A stretch of 64,000 bases of DNA from Paenibacillus urinalis (GTDB lineage Bacteria; Bacillota; Bacilli; Paenibacillales; Paenibacillaceae). Position 1 is the first letter of the stretch. The number at the start of each line of letters is the position of its first letter. A program made the translations under genes and the position numbers. The notes beneath the pieces are model-generated. The model saw only the letters and a program-made list of their open reading frames with translations. It made no database searches and was not told the origin of the DNA. Positions 16,808 to 26,736 of the stretch are shown piece after piece. The DNA is taken from contig NZ_CP118108.1 of the NCBI RefSeq assembly GCF_028747985.1, positions 2,857,501 to 2,921,500 on the forward strand, written 5' to 3'.

Positions 16808-17443
16808 CTACTTTAACTGCAGTTTAACTGAATATTCTTCTCTTTGATCGTTGGATCCAAACCCGTCACCTTCAGTAATGTACCACTTGATCTTAACCCA
16901 CTCAATATCTTCTGCGTTTCCACGATCTAGGAACCATATTACATTACCTTCTTTGATAACTCCTTCTTCGATCTCCCCTCCTAAATTATCTGACAACCAC
17001 ATATTGGCATCGACCTGTTCCCCAGTAGATGTGATAAGCTCTGCTTGATCCGGATACGTAGTAAATATTTTATCCGTAGTGTTTTCGATATTCATTTTGA
17101 TTCCTACTGCGGACGCAGTTAAATCTTCTGTATCTCCATCCTTAGGTGCTTTGTCTGAAACTACGACTTTCTCGATCGTTGTTACCACACCATTAAAATC
17201 GTCTGACCAGGTCGCATCATTGTAATAAGTCCAAATATCGTCTGAATTTTCAGTTTCCTCACTTACGTTTTCTGTAGTTGTCGTTCCCTCGCTTTCGGTA
17301 GAAGTGACGGAGTCCACATTACTATTTGACTCCATCTTGGCCTCGGTCGGATTGTCATCCTTAATGTTTGTGACCTCATTGCCACATCCGACTAACAGAA
17401 CAACTGACAATGCGATTACAGTAAAAATGGGTAGCTTCTGCAT
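16808..17443 (-). CDS. Lipoprotein with DUF4352-like domain
   Basis: This 211-residue lipoprotein has a signal peptide ending in LLVGC (lipidated Cys near residue 20), then a Ser/Thr/Glu-rich linker of about 45 residues, and a beta-sandwich of about 120 residues. The sandwich carries the DUF4352/telokin-like features IGIKMNIENTTDKIF, DANMW and an IKEGNVIWFLDRG segment. Such domains are common in surface lipoproteins of Firmicutes with unknown function. GGAGGAAAG lies just before the ATG. The downstream small membrane protein is probably part of the same unit. Confidence 0.72.
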   Translation of the reverse strand: MQKLPIFTVIALSVVLLVGCGNEVTNIKDDNPTEAKMESNSNVDSVTSTESEGTTTTENVSEETENSDDIWTYYNDATWSDDFNGVVTTIEKVVVSDKAPKDGDTEDLTASAVGIKMNIENTTDKIFTTYPDQAELITSTGEQVDANMWLSDNLGGEIEEGVIKEGNVIWFLDRGNAEDIEWVKIKWYITEGDGFGSNDQREEYSVKLQLK

Positions 17444-17797
17444 TTCATCTTTCCTCCATTACAATTCAATACATCTGACCGATCCTCAAGTAAGTGCGCA
17501 TGTCCTCTGAAAATATGATTGTTTCCTATTCACCCAAGGGCCCTTTGGGTTTATATTGTTTCCGTTTCCTAGAACTCTGTCTATCCCAAAATCAATATAA
17601 CTTTCTCAGGGAATGACGCAGTTCACCTTGCTATCAGTCAGCTTATAAAGTTTAACATCTTAAATAGTTAAAAGGTATTAAGTTTGTATAATCTTCATCA
17701 AATATTAATAATTTTTATAATTTTATTTATATAATATATATTTGTTATATTATCCCAATGATATCCTTACTGGCTCTTCCTGGTTATTCTCTAAAAA
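17444..17797. other. AT-rich intergenic region
   Basis: No gene is seen in this stretch. It contains the upstream region of the lipoprotein gene, an interrupted palindrome ACCCAAGGG-CCCTTTGGGT at 17532-17550 and a very AT-rich tract at about 17655-17760. No tRNA or known riboswitch pattern is visible. Confidence 0.6.
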
Positions 17798-17831
17798 AAT
17801 AAAGGCAGCCAATTAAATCATTGGCTGCCTT
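17798..17831 (-). terminator. Rho-independent terminator of the GH35/cellulase-like operon
   Basis: On the minus strand AAGGCAGCCAA and TTGGCTGCCTT form a perfect 11-base stem with an eight-base loop, followed by TATTTTTTT. It lies 57 bases after the stop of the cellulase-like gene. Confidence 0.88.
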
Positions 17832-17887
17832 GAGGAGCTTCCTCCTACTTGAACTAATTACAAATTGACCATAATCCTGTTCTCTTC

Positions 17888-19171
17888 TTAATTATATTCC
17901 AATATGAATCGATTCCATTTCTGCTGCCAAGGGATGTCGTCCCAGAACGGATGATGTGGCGCGCAGTTAGAGCACAATGTCATTCCCCAGAAACCAAGGG
18001 ACATCCCTTTACGGATCGCATATTCAGCGATAAACTTTCCGACTGGTCCTTCTTCAAACCCTGCGTATAGCGGGGTATATCCTACGTAACCCTCTCCGAT
18101 GACAACCGGAATACCGTTACGCCGTACCCAGTCATGAACTTCATCAAATCGCAGGTCCACTTTTTGCAGCATTGCGAGTTTTTGTGCCGCATAGTGCTCA
18201 TATAGGAATAAATCCCATTTGTCTGTATCCGCCCAGTCATGCAGATAAATTAGCTTCATCCCGACCGGATTACCTTCCATCCGCCATTCCTGTCCTACCG
18301 GAAGTGTCCATTCTTCAATGGGTGGAGCATCTTCTCTAAGCAACGACTGTACAAAAGGATTCGGAAACGGCTTATCCTCGTTCAGACCGGCCAAATCCAT
18401 CAGCTCGTTCAGCACGCCTTTAATATATAAATGAAAATGAGCAACCTGAAGGTTACGTGCAACATCGCATTTTGAATAAGCTTCGTTCAGCGTATAGCTT
18501 GCGGTTATCAATAGATCTGGATGACATTCGCGCAGATAATCTACGGCCTCTTCAATATATGGCTGCATCACTTCCACAAGTTCCGGCGTATTCGTATCTG
18601 ATATCCCTTGGCTGGTTCCGATCGCTGTCAGTTGTCCGAACTCCACCTCATTATGCAGCTCTGCATAAACAATTTGACTGCCATAGCCTTCCTTCTTAAC
18701 GAATTGAATTAACTGATTCATCGAAGCGGCGATAGCCATGAACCGTTTCTCTGGCGGTATCGCAGCCAGCTCATCCCGCAGCTCGGGATGGGCTAGGAAG
18801 CTAGGGCTCTGTTGATACTCCCAGGAGGATAACATAATATAACAGTTATGAGCTTGTGCCTGCTTGAACAGCTCCAGCAGATGAGCATGACCGTCCAGCT
18901 CAGCTCCACCGCGGCAATTGTACCAGCGCGTGCGCTGACCGACTTTTCCTAGATTACCGAATTTCAATGGACCAGGGCGCTTCCCTTCACTTGTGAACAG
19001 CATGAACGGCATAGCGCAGATCCGAATCGTGTTGTATCCTCGTTCCACCGCTTCTTTAAAGCGCGCGCTTAAGTCGCTATACGGCTCACCCGGCATCGTC
19101 ATCGTATACCAAGAGAAATCCCACATCGTAATCGTAAGCTTCCGAGGCAGATCATTTCTAATGTTAATCAT
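17888..19171 (-). CDS. Cellulase-like glycoside hydrolase (TIM-barrel, clan A type)
   Basis: This 427-residue protein without a signal peptide resembles the bacterial cellulase-like (sugar-binding cellulase-like) family. A TIM barrel begins LTITMWDFSWYTM, with the acid/base glutamate likely E175 in ELHNEVEFG after beta-4, and the nucleophile likely E360 in VVIGEGYVGY near the end of the barrel, followed by MSLGFWGMT. A cytoplasmic location fits hydrolysis of imported oligosaccharides. It follows the GH35 gene by 15 bases in the same operon. The exact substrate is not known; beta-linked galactose-containing glycans are suggested by the neighbours. Confidence 0.75.
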   Translation of the reverse strand: MINIRNDLPRKLTITMWDFSWYTMTMPGEPYSDLSARFKEAVERGYNTIRICAMPFMLFTSEGKRPGPLKFGNLGKVGQRTRWYNCRGGAELDGHAHLLELFKQAQAHNCYIMLSSWEYQQSPSFLAHPELRDELAAIPPEKRFMAIAASMNQLIQFVKKEGYGSQIVYAELHNEVEFGQLTAIGTSQGISDTNTPELVEVMQPYIEEAVDYLRECHPDLLITASYTLNEAYSKCDVARNLQVAHFHLYIKGVLNELMDLAGLNEDKPFPNPFVQSLLREDAPPIEEWTLPVGQEWRMEGNPVGMKLIYLHDWADTDKWDLFLYEHYAAQKLAMLQKVDLRFDEVHDWVRRNGIPVVIGEGYVGYTPLYAGFEEGPVGKFIAEYAIRKGMSLGFWGMTLCSNCAPHHPFWDDIPWQQKWNRFILEYN

Positions 19172-19186
19172 ATTGAGTTCACTTCC

Positions 19187-21502
19187 TTAACGATGAAATG
19201 AAAGAGTCAAGGCTGCCTCATAAATCGGAGTCGCTTCAATGAGATGGAATTCAGCGATTTCCCTTCCTTCGAACCTTTCCACAAGCGCTTGATTAACAAA
19301 GGTATGAACTGTGCCTTCTCGCAGAGGCGTTATGGACAATGTAAGAGAAGCGGATTCCAGCTCATTACGAAACTGTTTTAACCCAATAGGCCACGCCTCA
19401 CCATATTGAATATGATCTGTAAGCAAATCATCCTTCAGATATGCTGCTGCTACATCACCACTGTAATCAATAGATAAGAATACGTCACCGATCTGCTCTG
19501 GCCAATCGGTATTTGTTTGTAATACGGCATGCTTGTCAGATGGATAAGTGATCTCAACCATCGGACGATAAGAAGGTACGTTCACTTCAATTAGGTCAAA
19601 GCTGCCTAGAGAGGAAGAGGTAATAGAACCAACCGTAGTTTGCAGGTCAGACGATAATGCAGGATAGACGGCAACCTGCCAATGCTCTGCTCCTTCAGAG
19701 CTGCAGACGAGACGCCCGTCTTTTACATACAATCGGCTGCTGCTGACCATAAGCCTCTCTTGATCCCATAGGTCAAGCTTATACGTCTGAAGCGCCTCTT
19801 CCCTGGAGAATACTGCGATTTTAACGGTTTCTCCATTCGGCTTCAGAACATCGATCGTATATTCCTTGCCTACGGCAGGCCTTATAATCCAAACCGATTC
19901 CTCCTCAATTACTTGTCCGCCTTCTTCAGATATGCGAACTGCTGTCTGTTTATCCAACACGAGCTCTGGCTTGATGTCATTCAGTGCCTGAAAGACAACC
20001 AGCGGCGACGCTTCGTTATCCAGCTTGGTCAGCGGCTGTACGGTAGCGGTTACAATTCGGATACCATGTATGGTCATATGAAACGGAAGGACCGCGCCCA
20101 TCCCACGATTCATCGTAAGCGCGCCCTCACGAGGAAATGCAGCAACGCCTCTGCCCGTGTCGAGCTCAATACGTACATCGGAATGTTCCTTCGTCTCCAC
20201 ATGATCCTGAAAATTGTTCAAGAATAGAAAGCCGCTGCCATCCCTTTGGCGTACACACCAACGAATCGTTTCTGTATCTTCAGGGAGGATTTCGGATTGA
20301 CCTGGGGGCAGCTCCGTTCCGAGGGGGGCAATACTCTCGCCAAAGGCATCCAGCATGAGTGCAAGTGTCCGAATACGATCGTATGATTCTCCGACTCTGC
20401 CAAATTCACCTAGTGGAGACTGATAGTCATAAGAGATTTTGGGAAGTCCGTGTTCGTTTAAATACGTATGTTTACCCTTAGGATTCGATCCCCCATGATA
20501 CATATAATAGCCTAGAATATTGCTTCCGCTTGCCAGCTTCACCAGTGTCATCGCCTCCACACTGTCTGGAGACACATTCGGCCTAGCCGTGTAGCTTACC
20601 TGCATTCCCCCAGCCATCTCACAGTATGCGACTGGGTACTGGAGCGTATCGTACCCCACGGACTCCATAGGAGTCGCATGTAAATCCCGATAAATGTATT
20701 CTCCGCTCGGCGGCTGATTCGGAATCCACGGTGTATATGCATAACCAGCAAGCATCGGAAGCGTTCCGCTCTCTGGAACAGCAGCCCCGCCCCACGCTGT
20801 GGCCGTAAAGAACATCGGCTTCATACCTGCTTCCTCAGCGAGCCTGCGAAGCTCAGCAAGATGCTGATTGCCTTCTTTTCCTGCGCTCAGAAACACGCCT
20901 GTCTTATATCCCCATGCGTCTAGTGGGGCTCCGGCATGCATATATTCATTCTCCAGCTGGATCCCAATAATCGGTCCGCCATCCTGGAACAAGGTGCCTT
21001 TCACCTGCTTCGCGATTTCACGGTACAGCCTGCGCGCTAGTGCTAGATACTCAGGGTCGTTTGAGCGAACTTCAAGCGGCTTGTGAAACACCCAATCCGG
21101 TATCCCTCCATTACGCACTTCACCATGGCAAAAAGGACCAATCCGGATGATGAGCGGTAACCTGATTTTTGAACACAAGTCAATGAAATGGCGTAAATCA
21201 CGCTCTCCTCCCCATTCGAAGACACCTTCCTCCTCTTCGTGGTGGTTCCAGAACACATAGGTCGCGACGATGTTTATGCCGCCTGCCTTCATCTTAAGCA
21301 GTTCCTCCTCCCAGTGAAGAGAGGAGAAACGTGAGAAATGAAATTCTCCCACAACAGGTATAGCCGGTCGCCCGTCTTTTGTCATATAGTAATTCGTAAA
21401 ACCAAAACTCTCACCCTTAGGATTAATTCCCTTGCAATCTCCCAACCTGCCCGAATGAATGGGCTTCGCTTCCGATTTAAGCTTGAGTGTAAGCAGTTTC
21501 AT
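19187..21502 (-). CDS. Glycoside hydrolase family 35 beta-galactosidase
   Basis: This 771-residue cytoplasmic enzyme has the GH35 features FHFSRFSSLHWEEELLKMK, then GINIVATYVFWNHHE, IRIGPFCHGEVRNGG, and the active-site GGPIIGIQLENEY with acid/base E186. A glutamate at 295 (YCEMAGG) fits the nucleophile position. The C-terminal half holds beta-sandwich domains. The family releases terminal beta-galactose from glycans. Its ATG overlaps the DUF5107 gene stop by four bases (ATGA), so the two are translationally coupled. Retention of both catalytic Glu residues supports activity. Confidence 0.87.
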   Translation of the reverse strand: MKLLTLKLKSEAKPIHSGRLGDCKGINPKGESFGFTNYYMTKDGRPAIPVVGEFHFSRFSSLHWEEELLKMKAGGINIVATYVFWNHHEEEEGVFEWGGERDLRHFIDLCSKIRLPLIIRIGPFCHGEVRNGGIPDWVFHKPLEVRSNDPEYLALARRLYREIAKQVKGTLFQDGGPIIGIQLENEYMHAGAPLDAWGYKTGVFLSAGKEGNQHLAELRRLAEEAGMKPMFFTATAWGGAAVPESGTLPMLAGYAYTPWIPNQPPSGEYIYRDLHATPMESVGYDTLQYPVAYCEMAGGMQVSYTARPNVSPDSVEAMTLVKLASGSNILGYYMYHGGSNPKGKHTYLNEHGLPKISYDYQSPLGEFGRVGESYDRIRTLALMLDAFGESIAPLGTELPPGQSEILPEDTETIRWCVRQRDGSGFLFLNNFQDHVETKEHSDVRIELDTGRGVAAFPREGALTMNRGMGAVLPFHMTIHGIRIVTATVQPLTKLDNEASPLVVFQALNDIKPELVLDKQTAVRISEEGGQVIEEESVWIIRPAVGKEYTIDVLKPNGETVKIAVFSREEALQTYKLDLWDQERLMVSSSRLYVKDGRLVCSSEGAEHWQVAVYPALSSDLQTTVGSITSSSLGSFDLIEVNVPSYRPMVEITYPSDKHAVLQTNTDWPEQIGDVFLSIDYSGDVAAAYLKDDLLTDHIQYGEAWPIGLKQFRNELESASLTLSITPLREGTVHTFVNQALVERFEGREIAEFHLIEATPIYEAALTLSFHR

Positions 21503-24500
21503 ATATTTACCTCCCCATGGAACAATACTCCTTGATGGTTGGGATCCAGCTCCAGCACCTTCCGGAAATCCTCGGCTGCTTCTGGTACCCTATTCAATCC
21601 TAGTAAGCCTAATGCTCTCATATATCGGCAATGAATAACATTGCGCCGGTTCAGATCATCATCAAAGACTAGAAAGTCAGGCAGCGAAACGGCAAAATAA
21701 TCGATCTTCACATCATCAAACAAATGCTTCTCTGCATAATTGATCAGCTTATGGAAACGTCGTGCAGCCTCTTTAACATTTCCGAGCTTATTCCACGCTA
21801 GTCCTTGATAATAAATCATTTCTGGCGGCTGATCATTATAGTACATCGCACTCGCAGGCTCATCAAGACCGTAAGCTGCAGCAGCAAAGGCTTCTTCCGC
21901 TTCTTTAGTTAAGCCTAGGGATTCATAGGCACAGCCTAGGTAATAATAAATGTGGTTTTCTTGAGCACCTGCTAATTTGCCCTCTCCCAGATTAAGAGGA
22001 TAGACGGTTGCCTCTCTCAGACTCTCTACTGCTTTCACATATTGTCCGACGGCGATTGCCAGTTTGGCCAGTTCCACCTTTGCTAGTACATATTGCCCGG
22101 TAACTTTGCCTTCACCGCCTTCCCATGGATGGAAGATTCGATCCTCGATCAGTCTTAGTGCATCCTCATGCCGTTTAAGCGTATTGTGCAGTGTTACAAA
22201 TTCCAAATACAAGTCGTCCCTCTGAACGATGAGTTCTGTATTCGCGTTCATTAATTCCAGTCTAAGATCTGGCGGAGTGTTCAGCTTCTTGTGCAGCTGG
22301 TCGAGCTCGTAGAATACGCGGGCATCGCCGGAATTACAAGCAAATGCGTTATTCAACGAATTGAGAGCCTCGTCTGGTTTATTCAGCTTATTGTAGTAAG
22401 CAAGGGCCAAATTCCGATGCACAACAGAATAACTGTCATCCAGCTCACGAGAAGTCTCCCAGCACAATATCGCTTCCTTATGACGTTTTTTATCATATAA
22501 AAGATTTCCCAAGTAATAGTGTGCTTTGGCATCATTTGGACTGACTTTGACAGCAAAATTCAGAACATCGAGCTCGAACAGACGGTTAGGGAAGCAATAA
22601 TCCGGAGAAGCAGCTGCCGCTGAAGACAAAGCCAGGTTCATTTCCTCCTCCATTGCAAGCTCCCCATATAAGTAAGCTTTAGTATAATGGATCATAGGAT
22701 CCATGGCTGCCTTTTCTGGTGCATCGTTTACGATTATAGCTGCTTCTGTGTACATCCCCGCCGCCGCGTAATCTGATGCCAGTGCTAAATAATTGCGGGC
22801 TTCGTCCCGCATCAGCTTATGGAGCTCTTCCTTGACTGCTGCTGCCTCTGCTTCTCGGCCTAGTGCTTCTAATGACAAGGATTTCTCAAAGTACGCGCCA
22901 AACTCAGCTATACCAATAGCGATGGTGCTGTCTAACCAAGCTATTGCAGATTCCAATCGTCCCAGCTTACGGAGCAGAATAGATTTCAAATTCCTTGCTT
23001 TAAAATGATGTGCATTACGTACAAGTGCACGCTCTACCAGTTCCAATGCGTCAACGTATTCCCCTGCCTCGGATGCGATCTGAGCGAGTGAAAAATAGCC
23101 TGCGTCCTGCCATGCGGAAGACCATACCGATTTATAAAATGCAGCATATGCCTCCTGCTTACGGCCTTGAGCTTGGAGAGATAAGCCAAGCATATAATAT
23201 GCTTCACAATCGTATGGATTGGGATTTAACCAGGTCAATGATAATACTGCCTTTCGGAAATGCTGTTCACTCTTCTCGTACTCGCCTCTGCGAAGTAACA
23301 AGGTACCGTAAGCGACATTTATCCGAATATCATTTTTGTCTCGCTTCAAACCCTCCAAATAATAAGCTTCAGGTTCAAATGTTGCATGCCTATACTGCTC
23401 TAGATGAAGGCCTGCCAAGTACAGCTGCTCATTGGTTTTCAGCTCTTCTGGCTCTGGAAGCGCTCGTGCAGCATCAGGGATTTGCTCGATCTCGGGCTTA
23501 TGCGGCTGGTAACTCACGAGCCTACGGCCCGTGCCATCCATAACGGAAGCAACTAGCTCATATTCTTTAACTTCTGGAGGAATTGGCACTTCCTTCATAA
23601 ATGTAACGGCTGGTGACAAATCGACTGTCTCTTGCAAAAACGTCCCTTTGCTGCTCCTTAACTCAATCCTTGCCCCTTTCTGTTCCGAAGTGACATACAC
23701 CTGTATCGTTGCGACTCCGCTATTGCGATCGGTTTCTAAGTTGAGTGCCGCATTTATGGAAGCGTTCTTAACTACCCCTATATCTTTATAAGGCATAAAA
23801 TATTGTGTGAACGACTTTTCCTCATATGGCGCAAGCCAAGTAAAGTCTGGCTGGTTATCTGTGAATACGTCGGTCATTAGCTCGATATAAGGTCCGTCCT
23901 CATCCGTCAGGTTACGGTCCCATGCTTGCCCGAATTCACCGTTGCCCCATGTCCACTGCTTCTTACCCGGTGATATATGATGATTAGCCACGTGCAGAAG
24001 ACCTGCCCTTAATTGATGGTCATAACCCCCAACGAAATCGTAATCTGATTTGTATGCCATATAAGAGGTCGGCACCGGAATGTTCTTGTAGCGTGAAATG
24101 TCCACACCTTCTGAATAATCCATCTTGTAATATGTGCCCATTGCAATCGGAAAACGAGATACATCTCTCTTTCCATGGTCAAACACCGCGTTAACATCCG
24201 GAGGAAACACCGACTGTGTATGCTCATTCACCGCTACTGCCGGATTGGCCCACCATAGAAAGGTTTGCGGAAGACTCGTTCGATTATACAAGTTAGCTTT
24301 GATTTCAATGTAGGCTTTATCTGGATGCAGTGTAAATCCGGTGGTAACCTTCGTTCCATACATTCGATCGATTTCACTTACCCACGCGGTCGCACTTCCA
24401 CTCTCGCACTCCTCCAGCTTCCATTCTACGGGTCCGAACGTGTTCGGACGGTGATGCTGCGGCCAGTTGAATTCAATTCCACCCGAGATCCACGGACCTG

Positions 24501-24831
24501 CTAATCCTACCAGTGCCGGCTTGATCACCTGATTATGATAGACGAAATCGTAATTGTTCGTTTTGTCCACGGCACGGTATATTCGTCCGCCAAGCTCTGG
24601 CATCACCTCAACTCGCAGATACTCATTTTCTAGGATGATCATCCGGTACTCCTGAATTTTCTTCTGATTTTCGATCTTATCGATGACAGGATACGGATAC
24701 ACGCGGCCGGAGCTGCCCTGATATACTCTTTTTTCTAAAAACATCGGATTCTTATCCGGTTTACCCACTCCATATGTAGGAATTTGCACGATTGTTTCCC
24801 GTACGGACGCCTTTAATACTTTCGTACTCAA
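21499..24831 (-). CDS. DUF5107 and tetratricopeptide-repeat protein
   Basis: This very large protein of about 1110 residues has an N-terminal DUF5107-like part (about 1-330; VMPELGGRIYRAVDKTNNYD, GPWISGGIEFNWPQHHRP, FLWWANPAV) resembling galactose-mutarotase-fold proteins. After a beta linker there are many TPR units (for example PYDCEAYYMLGLSLQAQG, PNDAKAHYYLGNLLYDKK) to the end. The start is TTG at 24831 behind AAAGGAGTG; frame-open sequence before it lacks a ribosome site. Such DUF5107/TPR proteins often sit beside glycoside hydrolases, and here it is coupled to GH35. A role in sugar recognition, mutarotation or scaffolding of the hydrolases is inferred. Confidence 0.78.
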   Translation of the reverse strand: MSTKVLKASVRETIVQIPTYGVGKPDKNPMFLEKRVYQGSSGRVYPYPVIDKIENQKKIQEYRMIILENEYLRVEVMPELGGRIYRAVDKTNNYDFVYHNQVIKPALVGLAGPWISGGIEFNWPQHHRPNTFGPVEWKLEECESGSATAWVSEIDRMYGTKVTTGFTLHPDKAYIEIKANLYNRTSLPQTFLWWANPAVAVNEHTQSVFPPDVNAVFDHGKRDVSRFPIAMGTYYKMDYSEGVDISRYKNIPVPTSYMAYKSDYDFVGGYDHQLRAGLLHVANHHISPGKKQWTWGNGEFGQAWDRNLTDEDGPYIELMTDVFTDNQPDFTWLAPYEEKSFTQYFMPYKDIGVVKNASINAALNLETDRNSGVATIQVYVTSEQKGARIELRSSKGTFLQETVDLSPAVTFMKEVPIPPEVKEYELVASVMDGTGRRLVSYQPHKPEIEQIPDAARALPEPEELKTNEQLYLAGLHLEQYRHATFEPEAYYLEGLKRDKNDIRINVAYGTLLLRRGEYEKSEQHFRKAVLSLTWLNPNPYDCEAYYMLGLSLQAQGRKQEAYAAFYKSVWSSAWQDAGYFSLAQIASEAGEYVDALELVERALVRNAHHFKARNLKSILLRKLGRLESAIAWLDSTIAIGIAEFGAYFEKSLSLEALGREAEAAAVKEELHKLMRDEARNYLALASDYAAAGMYTEAAIIVNDAPEKAAMDPMIHYTKAYLYGELAMEEEMNLALSSAAAASPDYCFPNRLFELDVLNFAVKVSPNDAKAHYYLGNLLYDKKRHKEAILCWETSRELDDSYSVVHRNLALAYYNKLNKPDEALNSLNNAFACNSGDARVFYELDQLHKKLNTPPDLRLELMNANTELIVQRDDLYLEFVTLHNTLKRHEDALRLIEDRIFHPWEGGEGKVTGQYVLAKVELAKLAIAVGQYVKAVESLREATVYPLNLGEGKLAGAQENHIYYYLGCAYESLGLTKEAEEAFAAAAYGLDEPASAMYYNDQPPEMIYYQGLAWNKLGNVKEAARRFHKLINYAEKHLFDDVKIDYFAVSLPDFLVFDDDLNRRNVIHCRYMRALGLLGLNRVPEAAEDFRKVLELDPNHQGVLFHGEVNI

Positions 24832-24980
24832 CTCAATCACTCCTTTGATCCTTCTTAAGCTGCTTACATGTCTTAGCTCAAGATTACAAGGTTCATAGCC
24901 AGCAGACAATTGATAATCCTCTGTATTTAATGGACTATATTCTTATAATTCTTCATACGTTTCACTAGCCAGCTAACAAA

Positions 24981-25010
24981 TGAAACCGCCAAGGGAATTC
25001 CCTGGCGGCT
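24981..25010 (-). terminator. Hairpin between sugar transporter and hydrolase genes
   Basis: CCGCCAAGGG and CCCTGGCGG form a strong stem with an AATT loop. The T tract after it on the minus strand is weak (TTTCATTTG), so it may attenuate rather than end transcription, lowering hydrolase relative to binding-protein expression. Confidence 0.65.
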
Positions 25011-25029
25011 ATTATTCGTTCCTTCTATA

Positions 25030-26685
25030 TTATTCAGCTTTTAATTCATTCTGCTGTTGTTGATAAATTTCATAGAAATCACTCCAGATCAATACATTAT
25101 CCTTCTCCTTATCCCACCACTCCTGATACCAGCTTATAATCTCGGAGCCTCCACCGCTCTCCCATTGTTTCTGCGCGTCAATTGCTGCTTGTTCCACAGT
25201 ATAATTACTACCACCAATAATGGCTCTTGTATAAATATCATGTACCGCTGTTTGTACGTTACTGAACTTAAGCTGCAGTTCCTTAGGCAACTGAGGCATA
25301 TGCTCGGAATGAGTCAAGCCTTCACCCACCGGGAGCTCGTTCATATAGGCATCAATGGATTCTTGGAATAGACGATGTGCTTCTTTCTGTGCAGGAACTT
25401 CTTCATCGAATTGATTTTCGACGTAACCATATTTGCCCTCTTCTAAACGACTGTATAGCATTGTAAAGTCACTTGCCCAGCTCACTTCGTTCTTGTATTT
25501 ATCCTGGTCAAGAATGACCGGTTTTCCGTCTTCCTCCAATTGATAATGCTCTCCTTCGATACCATATCGGAACGTGCGTCCAATCTCCGGTTTGACCAAG
25601 TAGTCAATGTACTTGATAATAGCTTCCGGCTCCTTGGCACGAGCATTAACAACAGCGGTCATTTGTACTGGATTATTCCAGACGGTATTAAATTGTCCTT
25701 CAGAAGTTATGGGAAGCGGCATGACTTTCAGTCTAGAATCCGGTACATTCTTCATTAGCGTGTCCAGCTCACGAGAAGCAAAGCTTATATAATCGCTTGT
25801 CATGAATGCGTAAATTCCAATTTTGCCATTTAGAAAGTCCTGTTTGGATTTGGATCCGTCCTTATCGCTCAAAAAGTCTTTGTCGACGGCACCGGCTTCA
25901 AACAATGCACGTTTAAATTCCGCTTCTTTCTTCAAGCGCTCTGGGCCTACCTGAATCCCGCCGTTGTCATCTAAATTAACCCAGTTCGCATTAAATATAT
26001 ATCGGAACAGTCCGGCATTGTCTCCAAATTCAAATCCACCTACTCCGTAGGTATCATCCACACCATTTCCGTCCGGATCTTGCTCTGTGAACGCTTTAGC
26101 TACGGACAGGAATTCTTCCTCTGTCTTAGGGATTTCCAGGCCCAAATTCTCGAGCCAATCCTCTCGAATAAACAGGCTGACTAGTGGATACACCTCATTC
26201 ATGCGACCCACTTCGTACAGTTTTCCATCCGATTTGATACCTGCTTGCTTCAACTGAGGGTATTTCTCCATTAACGCTTTGTATTCTACACTATGTTGTT
26301 CGATGAGATCATCGAGTGGCATGAGCTGCTTCTGGTCAAACAACTGATTTCGAATACTGGTGCCAAACTCAAATATTAGATCAGGTGCACTGCCTGAAGC
26401 CAGCAGCACATTTAACTTCGACTGAGACTCCCAGCGAGGGATTGCAACAAACTTAACATTGGCAGGACCGTTTTCATTGATCCACTTCGTCCACATATTA
26501 TCTTCGATTGTACCCATCCCATTCGGTACAGCCCCTCGATCATAAATGGTAGAAGAAATGCTGGCTTTATTCGTATTTTCATTCCCCTCAGCTGTGCCAT
26601 CCTTGCTGTTCGAACATCCAGCTAGCATACCCCCAACCAGGCTGGAAATGAGCAAAAGTTTAGGCAGTTTATACAATTTGTTCAT
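25030..26685 (-). CDS. Extracellular sugar-binding lipoprotein (LipO-type)
   Basis: This 551-residue ABC solute-binding protein has a signal peptide with lipobox (GGMLAGC, lipidated Cys near 23) and the features of the large LplA/LipO-type binding proteins that pair with LplB/YtcP permeases: FIREDWLENLGLEIPKTEEE and DPDGNGVDDTYGVGG. The ligand is probably an oligosaccharide. It is third in the transporter set after two permease genes, 51 bases downstream of the second. An ATPase gene is absent, as is usual for this class, which shares an MsmX-type ATPase encoded elsewhere. Confidence 0.88.
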   Translation of the reverse strand: MNKLYKLPKLLLISSLVGGMLAGCSNSKDGTAEGNENTNKASISSTIYDRGAVPNGMGTIEDNMWTKWINENGPANVKFVAIPRWESQSKLNVLLASGSAPDLIFEFGTSIRNQLFDQKQLMPLDDLIEQHSVEYKALMEKYPQLKQAGIKSDGKLYEVGRMNEVYPLVSLFIREDWLENLGLEIPKTEEEFLSVAKAFTEQDPDGNGVDDTYGVGGFEFGDNAGLFRYIFNANWVNLDDNGGIQVGPERLKKEAEFKRALFEAGAVDKDFLSDKDGSKSKQDFLNGKIGIYAFMTSDYISFASRELDTLMKNVPDSRLKVMPLPITSEGQFNTVWNNPVQMTAVVNARAKEPEAIIKYIDYLVKPEIGRTFRYGIEGEHYQLEEDGKPVILDQDKYKNEVSWASDFTMLYSRLEEGKYGYVENQFDEEVPAQKEAHRLFQESIDAYMNELPVGEGLTHSEHMPQLPKELQLKFSNVQTAVHDIYTRAIIGGSNYTVEQAAIDAQKQWESGGGSEIISWYQEWWDKEKDNVLIWSDFYEIYQQQQNELKAE

Positions 26686-26736
26686 GGTGATACCCCTCTT
26701 TCCTGTAAAATGTGAATATGGATAACGTTCGGCTTG

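Noticed and set aside
23010..23543. A 177-codon frame on the plus strand
   Set aside because: It is antisense to the DUF5107/TPR gene, has no ribosome site and no recognised domain.
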